Assembly (NCBI RefSeq): GCF_026626745.1
Contig: NZ_JAPNJW010000002.1
Coordinates: 5,666,151 to 5,730,150 of the forward strand
Direction of reading: 5' to 3'
Length of the DNA stretch: 64,000 nucleotides
Origin: Nannocystis sp. RBIL2
Lineage (GTDB): Bacteria; Myxococcota_A; Polyangia; Nannocystales; Nannocystaceae
The position numbers were made by a program, and so were the translations under genes. A model generated the notes under the pieces. The model was not told where the DNA came from, did not search any database, and worked only from the letters and a program-made list of their open reading frames with translations. Positions 58,439 to 64,000 of this stretch are shown here, in pieces. Each line of letters opens with the position of its first letter. The first letter of the stretch is position 1.

Positions 58439-59094
58439 TTCAATCGTCCTTCGTCGGCCGCTTCGAGGTGGCCGAGGCGCAGGGCGAAGCGCACCAGCTC
58501 GGCGACCGAGCCGACCCGCATCTTCTCCATCACCTTCGCCCGCTGCTCCTTCACCGTCGCCTCGCGCGTGCCGAACTCCGCCGCGATCTGCTTGTTCAGC
58601 TGGCCGGCCACCACCCCGCGCATCACCTCGCGCTCGCGGGCCGTGAGGGACTCGTAGCGGGCCGTCAGCGCCGCCAGGTCGTCGCGCTCGATGCGGGCCA
58701 CCCGGTCGCGCTCGATCGCGTCGCGGACCGCCGCGATCAGGTCGGCCGGCTGGAACGGCTTGGTCATGAACTCGACCGCCCCCGCCTTCATCGCCCGCAC
58801 CGACATCGGGATGTCGCCCTGCCCGGTGAGGAAGATGATCGGCAACCCGACCCGCGCGTCGGCCAGACGGCGCTGCAGCTCGAGGCCGTCGAGCTGCGGC
58901 AGCTTGACGTCGAGCACCGCGCAGCCGCGCGCGTCGGAGCGGTCGGCCGACAGGAAGCTCTCGGCGCACGAGAACGTCTCGACCTCGAGGTCGACCGACG
59001 CGAGCAGCCGGCTCAGGCTGAGGCGCACGGACGGGTCGTCGTCGACGACGAACACTTTCGGGGTCGCGGGAGAGGAGGTCGAGGTCGCGTTCAT
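58435..59094 (-). CDS. FixJ-type response regulator (receiver plus LuxR helix-turn-helix)
   Basis: 219 residues. Receiver domain with 'VVDDDPSVR', Asp 62 in 'AVLDVKLPQLDG', 'IFLTGQGDIPMSVRAMKAGAVEFMTKPF' typical of the FixJ/NodW group; C-terminal 'SLTAREREVMRGVVAGQLNKQIAAEFGTREATVKEQRAKVMEKM' is the LuxR-type DNA-binding domain. Start ATG overlaps the kinase stop by one base (TGATG), so sensor, regulator and receiver form one operon. Confidence 0.95.
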   Translation of the reverse strand: MNATSTSSPATPKVFVVDDDPSVRLSLSRLLASVDLEVETFSCAESFLSADRSDARGCAVLDVKLPQLDGLELQRRLADARVGLPIIFLTGQGDIPMSVRAMKAGAVEFMTKPFQPADLIAAVRDAIERDRVARIERDDLAALTARYESLTAREREVMRGVVAGQLNKQIAAEFGTREATVKEQRAKVMEKMRVGSVAELVRFALRLGHLEAADEGRLK

Positions 59095-62000
59095 CAGGAG
59101 CTCCGCTGGGAGAGGCGTGAGATCGCCGTGAGCGAGAAGCCGAATGTAGCACCGATGCCGGACGGGTTGGGTCGGGCCCACAGGCGCCCGCCGTGGCGCT
59201 CGATGATCGAGCGGCTGATCGCCAGCCCCATCCCCAGGCCATGCACCTTGGTGGTGTAAAACGGCTGGAACAGGTTGGTCAGATCGACGCTGTCGATGCC
59301 GACGCCGCAGTCCTCGACCTCGACGACGACCGACGCCTCGGCGTCGCCCCACTCGACGAACGTACGAACTGTGATGCGCCGACGACCGGGTTCGACGTCG
59401 CGCGACGCGTCGTTCGCGTTGAGGACCAGGTTGAGGACGACTTGCTGCAGCTGAACCTGGTCGCCGACGACCGCCGGCAGGTTCGGCTCCAGCGCCGTCT
59501 CGAGCACCACCTCGGCCTGCAGCAGCTGGCGGCGCACGACCGGCAGCACCCCGTGGACGACTGCGGTGAGGTCGCAGGGGTTGGTCTCGATCGACGAGCG
59601 CGACAGCAGCGCCCGGATCCGCCGCAAGATCTCGCCGGCGCGGCTGCCCTCGCTGGCGATCGCCGCCAGCGACTCGCGCACGTTGTCGAGCTTCGGCTGC
59701 GGCGCCGACAGCCAGTTGGTCGACGCCGCCGCCTCGGCGATGATCGCGGTCAGCGGCTGGTTGATCTCGTGGGCGATCGACGCCGCCAGCTCGCCCAACG
59801 TGGTGATGCGAGTGACGTGGGCGAGGTCGGTCTGCGCCCGGTGCAGCGCCGACTCGGAGCGCTCGAGGTCGAGCTCGGCCCGCCGCCGCGCCAGCGAGTT
59901 GGCGAACACCTCGCTGAGGATCCGCAGGCGCTGGCGGATCTGGTCGGTCCATCGTTGATAGCGCGAGGTGCACGCCAGGTTGAGCGACGCGATCGTCACC
60001 CCGCCGACGAGCAGCGGCAGGCCGATCACCGACTTGATGCCCATCGCCGCCAGCGCCTGCTGCTCCTCGCGCTTGCGCTCCGGCATCAGCTTCACGTCGT
60101 GGACCGGCACGTCCTCGGCGCGGCGCATCTCGTCGACGCTCTCGGGGAACATCGTCACCGTGTTCGGCGGCAGCGCCACGCCGGACTTGGCCCACGTGTG
60201 GGTGGTGATCGCGTGGGCGCCCGTGTGCGAGAACCAGAAGATGAAGATGCTGTCGACCTCGAAGAAGCCGCCGACCTCGGCCAGCGCCTTGTCGATCTCC
60301 GCGTCGAGGCGGTCGGTCGGCGCGGCCGCCAGCCGGCTCGAGACCGAGGAGCGCAGCGACCAGAAGCGGACCCGCGAGTCGAGCTCCATCTCGGCCTGCT
60401 TGCGGTCCTCGATGTCGGTGCTGGTGCCGTACCACTCGACGATCCCCTGCTCGTCGTAGAGCGGCTGCACCCGCGTCAAGAACCAGCGATAGACCCCGTC
60501 GGCGCGGCGCAGGCGGGCCTCGAACGAGCCCGGCTCGCCCGAGTGCACCAGCCGCTGCCAGTGCGAGCGCGCCGCCTCCGTGTCGTCGGGGTGGGTCGCG
60601 CTCGGGTGGCGCTGCGCCTGCGCCTCGCGCAGCGACAGGCCGGTGTAGTCGAGCCACTGGCGGTTGAAGAACAGCGCCGAGCCGTCGGGCCCCGCCGACC
60701 ACGCGAGCGTCGGGATCGTGTCGATGATCCGCGTCAGCCGGCCCTCGGAGCGGCCGACCTCGGCGTAGAGGCGCGCGTTCTCCAGCGAGATCGCCGCCTG
60801 TGACGCCAGCAACGTGAGCACCGCGATCCGCTCGGACGTGAAGGCGTGCGGCGTGAGCGTGTTCTCGAGCAGCAAGATCGCCACCAGCTGCGACTGCTTG
60901 GCGATCGGCAGGCACAGGAGCGACCGGCAGCGGTGCCTGGCGATGTACGGGTCGCCCGCGAACGGGTGCGCCTGCAGGGCGTCGTCGAGCAGCACGCTGT
61001 CGCGGGTGCGCACCACGTATTGAATCACCGACTCCGGCAGCTCCTCCGCCGGCGCCGCCGCGCCGCGCAGCTGCACCGCCACGCCGTCCTCGCAGGTCGT
61101 CGCCGCCGCGGCGACCTCGAGCTCGCCGCGCGCCACGGTCACCAGCACCCCGCGCGTCGCCCCGGCGCTCTCGACCGTCGTGCGCATCAACGCCTCGATC
61201 AAGCGCTCGAGCACGATCTCGCTCGACAGCGCCTGCGACGCGCGGAGCACCGCCGCGACGTCGAGCCGCTCGAGCAGCGCCTCGCCGGTCGACACCGGCG
61301 AGCGACCGGCCCGCAGCCGCCGCGCCAGCAGCTCGACCTTGCCGCGCGCGCCCCAGCGGTCGTACAGGCCCTGCGCCTCGCGGGTGTACGCCGCCGCGAT
61401 CGTGGCGAACCCGCGGCGCTCCCAGAAGCGCCCCGCCAGCTCGTTGGCGACCGCCTCGAATTGCACGAAGCCGTCCTCGCGCGCGCGGAGGATCGCCTGC
61501 TCGTAGAGGCGCTCCGCCGCCAGCTCGCGGCCCTGCAGGCGGGCCAGCTCCGCCTCGACCAGCGCCGCCTGGCAGCCGAACGTCTGCGGCGACTCCTCGG
61601 CCCACCCGACCAGCTGGGCGTGGTGCGCCGCCACGCGCTCGACGTGCTCATCCTTGCCGCTCCCGTCGCTGACCGCCGCGTGGGCCAGCGCGGAGTACAG
61701 GTGGAACTCGGCCTCCTCGTAGAACCGCGCCGCCACGTCGAGGCACTCGCGCGCCCGGGCGGCCACCGCCACCGCCTCCTCGTAGCGCTCGCGGTGGAAG
61801 CAGCCCTGCAGCTCGCGGACCCACCGGAACACCGCGAGCAGCGCGCCCGAGTCGTACGGGTCGCTGAAGCGCCGCTGCTCGGGGGCCTCGTCGCCGCCGA
61901 GCGGCGCCCGCAACGTCCGGATCAGGTCGAGCTGGGCGCCGATCAGCTCCATCGCGAACGCCGAGCCGGCCTGGTGGGCCACGCCCAGCGCGCTCTCGGC

Positions 62001-64000
62001 CTCGCGCTGCACCTCGGCCAGCGGCGTGCCCGCGGCCATGAGGAAGGTGATCGCGAACCCGCCGCAGTACGCCGCGTAGGGGTCGCCGCACTCGACCGCC
62101 TTCTCGCGGGCCCGCTTGATGATCGGGTGGCAGGCCCGCAGGTGGCTGGTCCACGGGATCACGTTGATCGCAAACACCATCAGCACGCGCGCCGCGTAGC
62201 GGTCGAGCCCGCGCGTCTCGACCAGGTCGGCGCTCAGCCGGCCGAACCGGTAGCCGTCGCGGTACGCGGCGAAGCGTGGACCTATCACGCTGGGCAGCAG
62301 CGAGAAGGCCAGCGCCGAGCCGTCGGTGTTGCCGTACTCGAGGCTGAGCAGGACGATGTGGATGATGAGCAGCGCGTAGAGGTCCTTGTCGACGAAGTAC
62401 GCCGGCGTCGCCGACAGCGACAGCACGTCGATCACTGCCCGGCGCTGTGGGTCGGTCATCGGCGGCAGGTCGAGCAACGCCTCGATCGAGCGCTCACCCA
62501 TGCGCGCGCGCATGCCCTCGTAGTGCGCGCGCACCTCGTCGTCCGTCAGCGCGGCCGGCAGGACGATGTCGACCCCGCGCAGGTAATCGCGGCAGATCGG
62601 CACCACCCGGTCGAACCGATCGGTGGTCGTGTACAGGTGGATCTGCATGCACACGATCGCCGCCAGGTCGATCGGGTCGCTCACGCGCGCCGCCAGCCAC
62701 GCCAGCCGCGCCTCGGCCGAATCAGTCGCGCCGCTCAGCCACTCGCACTCCGCGAGCGCCAGCTCGATCGGGAACGCCAGCGCCCGGCACCGCTCCCAGG
62801 CCTCGGCCGGCAGCAGCGCGCGGGCCTGCGTCAGGTACTTCAGCGCCTGGGCGTACGCGCTGGCGGCCTTGGCCCGCCTGCCCGCGAGCAGGTCGAGCTC
62901 GGCCAAGAGCAGCCGCTCTTCGTCGTCGACCACCAGCGACGCGCCGCCGTTGTACTGGTTGACGATGTCGAACACCGCCTCCTCGCGCCGCTCGCTCGGC
63001 GTGCTGGCCAGCAGCCGCCGCGCGATCCGCCGGTGGGCCACCGCGCGCTCCGCCTCGCCGAGCAGCGCGTAGGAGGCCTCGCGCACGCGGTCGTGGAGGA
63101 ACGTGTAGGCGCCGTCGAGCTGGTACACCAGGCCCGACCGGATCGCCTCCGCCAGCGCCGCGTGGATGTGCTCGCCGTGGACTTCCTCGAGGGTCCGCGC
63201 CGAAGCCGTGCGGCCGAGGCAGGCCAGGTCCTTCAGCGCCTCGCGCGTGGCAGTGGGCAGCCCGCCGAAGCGCGTCAGCATCAGCTCGACGACGTTGTCG
63301 GTGAAGTTCTGGGCCTGGATCCGCGCGACATCCCAGGTCCAGCTGCCGCTCGCCGGGTCGACGCCGATCAGCGCGTCGTCGTAGAGCGCGGTGACGAACT
63401 GGATGGTGAAGAACGGGTTGCCGCTGGTCTTCTCGTAGACGAGCCGCGCCAGCGGGCGCGCGTGCTCGCGGCTGCAGCCCAGCGCCCCGGCGAACATCTT
63501 CTCGACGTCCTGCACCTGCAGCGGCGGCACTGCGATCTCGCACAGCGTCGCGCCGGCGGCGGTGATCCGCTCGAGCGTCCGCGCCAGCGGGTGGTCGGCG
63601 CCGAACTCCTGATCGCGATAAGCGCCGATCACCAGCAGGTGCTTCACTTCATCCTGCCGGACCACGTGCTCGAGCAGGGCCAGGGTCGCCTCGTCGGCCC
63701 ACTGCAGGTCGTCGAGGAACAGCACGAGCGGGTGCTCGGCGGTGGCGAGGACCGCGAGGAAGCGGCGGAACACCGCGTAGAAGCGGTTGTTCGCCTCCTC
63801 CGGGCCCAGCTCGGCGACCGCCGCCTGCTCGCCGACGACGAGCGCCAGCTCGGGCACGAGGTCGACCATCAGCTTGCCGTGCGGCCCCAGAGCGCGCTGC
63901 AGCGACTCGCGCCAGCGCCCGACCTCGCCCTCGCTCTGGGCCAGGATCCCGCGCATCACCGTGCGGAAGCCGTGGGCGAACGGCGCGTACGGGACGGCGC
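59094..64000 (-). CDS. Giant ATPase-TPR-GAF-PAS-GAF sensor histidine kinase, 5' end outside window
   Basis: More than 1630 residues; the frame continues past the window edge. Order seen: AAA-type ATPase part with Walker B 'LVLFLDDLQWADEATL'; a long helical TPR-like middle; GAF domain (about 'RGVLVTVARGELEVAA...LPIAKQSQLVAILLLEN'); PAS ('RIIDTIPTLAWSAGPDGSALFFNRQWLDYTG'); second GAF; HisKA 'LGELAASIAHEINQPLTAII' and ATPase with 'VLNANDAS', 'VEDCGVGIDS', 'GLGMGLAIS'. In similar proteins a Ser/Thr kinase domain precedes the ATPase; it would lie beyond the window. It probably phosphorylates the FixJ-type regulator encoded next. Confidence 0.94.
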   Translation of the reverse strand, partial: AVPYAPFAHGFRTVMRGILAQSEGEVGRWRESLQRALGPHGKLMVDLVPELALVVGEQAAVAELGPEEANNRFYAVFRRFLAVLATAEHPLVLFLDDLQWADEATLALLEHVVRQDEVKHLLVIGAYRDQEFGADHPLARTLERITAAGATLCEIAVPPLQVQDVEKMFAGALGCSREHARPLARLVYEKTSGNPFFTIQFVTALYDDALIGVDPASGSWTWDVARIQAQNFTDNVVELMLTRFGGLPTATREALKDLACLGRTASARTLEEVHGEHIHAALAEAIRSGLVYQLDGAYTFLHDRVREASYALLGEAERAVAHRRIARRLLASTPSERREEAVFDIVNQYNGGASLVVDDEERLLLAELDLLAGRRAKAASAYAQALKYLTQARALLPAEAWERCRALAFPIELALAECEWLSGATDSAEARLAWLAARVSDPIDLAAIVCMQIHLYTTTDRFDRVVPICRDYLRGVDIVLPAALTDDEVRAHYEGMRARMGERSIEALLDLPPMTDPQRRAVIDVLSLSATPAYFVDKDLYALLIIHIVLLSLEYGNTDGSALAFSLLPSVIGPRFAAYRDGYRFGRLSADLVETRGLDRYAARVLMVFAINVIPWTSHLRACHPIIKRAREKAVECGDPYAAYCGGFAITFLMAAGTPLAEVQREAESALGVAHQAGSAFAMELIGAQLDLIRTLRAPLGGDEAPEQRRFSDPYDSGALLAVFRWVRELQGCFHRERYEEAVAVAARARECLDVAARFYEEAEFHLYSALAHAAVSDGSGKDEHVERVAAHHAQLVGWAEESPQTFGCQAALVEAELARLQGRELAAERLYEQAILRAREDGFVQFEAVANELAGRFWERRGFATIAAAYTREAQGLYDRWGARGKVELLARRLRAGRSPVSTGEALLERLDVAAVLRASQALSSEIVLERLIEALMRTTVESAGATRGVLVTVARGELEVAAAATTCEDGVAVQLRGAAAPAEELPESVIQYVVRTRDSVLLDDALQAHPFAGDPYIARHRCRSLLCLPIAKQSQLVAILLLENTLTPHAFTSERIAVLTLLASQAAISLENARLYAEVGRSEGRLTRIIDTIPTLAWSAGPDGSALFFNRQWLDYTGLSLREAQAQRHPSATHPDDTEAARSHWQRLVHSGEPGSFEARLRRADGVYRWFLTRVQPLYDEQGIVEWYGTSTDIEDRKQAEMELDSRVRFWSLRSSVSSRLAAAPTDRLDAEIDKALAEVGGFFEVDSIFIFWFSHTGAHAITTHTWAKSGVALPPNTVTMFPESVDEMRRAEDVPVHDVKLMPERKREEQQALAAMGIKSVIGLPLLVGGVTIASLNLACTSRYQRWTDQIRQRLRILSEVFANSLARRRAELDLERSESALHRAQTDLAHVTRITTLGELAASIAHEINQPLTAIIAEAAASTNWLSAPQPKLDNVRESLAAIASEGSRAGEILRRIRALLSRSSIETNPCDLTAVVHGVLPVVRRQLLQAEVVLETALEPNLPAVVGDQVQLQQVVLNLVLNANDASRDVEPGRRRITVRTFVEWGDAEASVVVEVEDCGVGIDSVDLTNLFQPFYTTKVHGLGMGLAISRSIIERHGGRLWARPNPSGIGATFGFSLTAISRLSQRSS

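Overview
This window is high-GC chromosomal DNA of a myxobacterium, most likely a Nannocystis-type member of the Nannocystales. The grounds are: two large Ser/Thr kinases with C-terminal TPR regions, two proteins with MYXO-CTERM sorting tails, several lipoproteins with Thr/Asp/Gly-rich linkers followed by FG-GAP (VCBS) repeats, a sterol reductase-family enzyme (sterol production is known in Nannocystis), and an enhancer-binding-protein two-component pair. No rRNA, tRNA, CRISPR array, transposase or phage gene was recognised.

Layout. 1-9.8 kb: 3' part of a giant WGR-domain protein, a CAP-domain MYXO-CTERM protein, a kinase-TPR protein and a small exported protein. 10.3-13.6 kb: a compact cytochrome P450 operon (P450, TetR, 3Fe-4S ferredoxin, FAD ferredoxin reductase) behind a readable promoter with TetR-like palindromes. 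13.9-26.7 kb: lipoproteins, a methyltransferase remnant, a GFA-family protein, a large carboxypeptidase-regulatory/PDZ protein, a LysR/TauE divergent pair, an apparently circularly permuted pyroglutamyl-peptidase-like protein, a four-repeat protein and a small Cys-rich protein. 27-29.4 kb: an NtrC-type regulator and its sensor kinase. 30.8-39.9 kb: a RiPP (ribosomal peptide) gene cluster on the minus strand. 40-49 kb: lipoprotein, second kinase-TPR protein, aldo-keto reductase, sterol reductase-family protein, membrane protein, NudC. 49.4-57.8 kb: GST, Cys-rich MYXO-CTERM protein, beta-barrel protein, FG-GAP lipoprotein, MarR with a DUF1398-SnoaL fusion, LysR, and small proteins. 58-64 kb: a FixL/FixJ-like phosphorelay with a giant ATPase-GAF-PAS histidine kinase cut by the window end.

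The RiPP cluster is the strongest candidate for an undescribed system. Two near-identical precursor genes (39069-39236 and 39681-39842) have a double-glycine leader and 24-residue cores whose last 14 residues are identical and end in Cys-Pro-Ser-Trp. Downstream on the same strand lie a ComQ/polyprenyl-synthase-like enzyme with aspartate-rich motifs, a metallo-beta-lactamase-fold protein, a small helical protein, a split LanB-type dehydratase (glutamylation and elimination parts in two overlapping frames) and a C39-peptidase ABC exporter. I infer a peptide that is dehydrated at Ser/Thr, possibly isoprenylated at the terminal Trp (as ComQ does to ComX), cleaved after GG and exported.

Two genome-style signals run through the whole window. 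First, CATG-like boxes recur at exactly 14-base period (CATG-TCC-N4-GGA-CATG), as single 18-bp palindromes or chains of up to five boxes or more, in intergenic regions and also inside coding sequences without obvious frame damage. Second, many genes have a TAnnnT -10 box 6-8 bases before the start codon, implying leaderless mRNAs; this rule decides several start codons here, including TTG and GTG starts, and reveals a 33-residue membrane protein.
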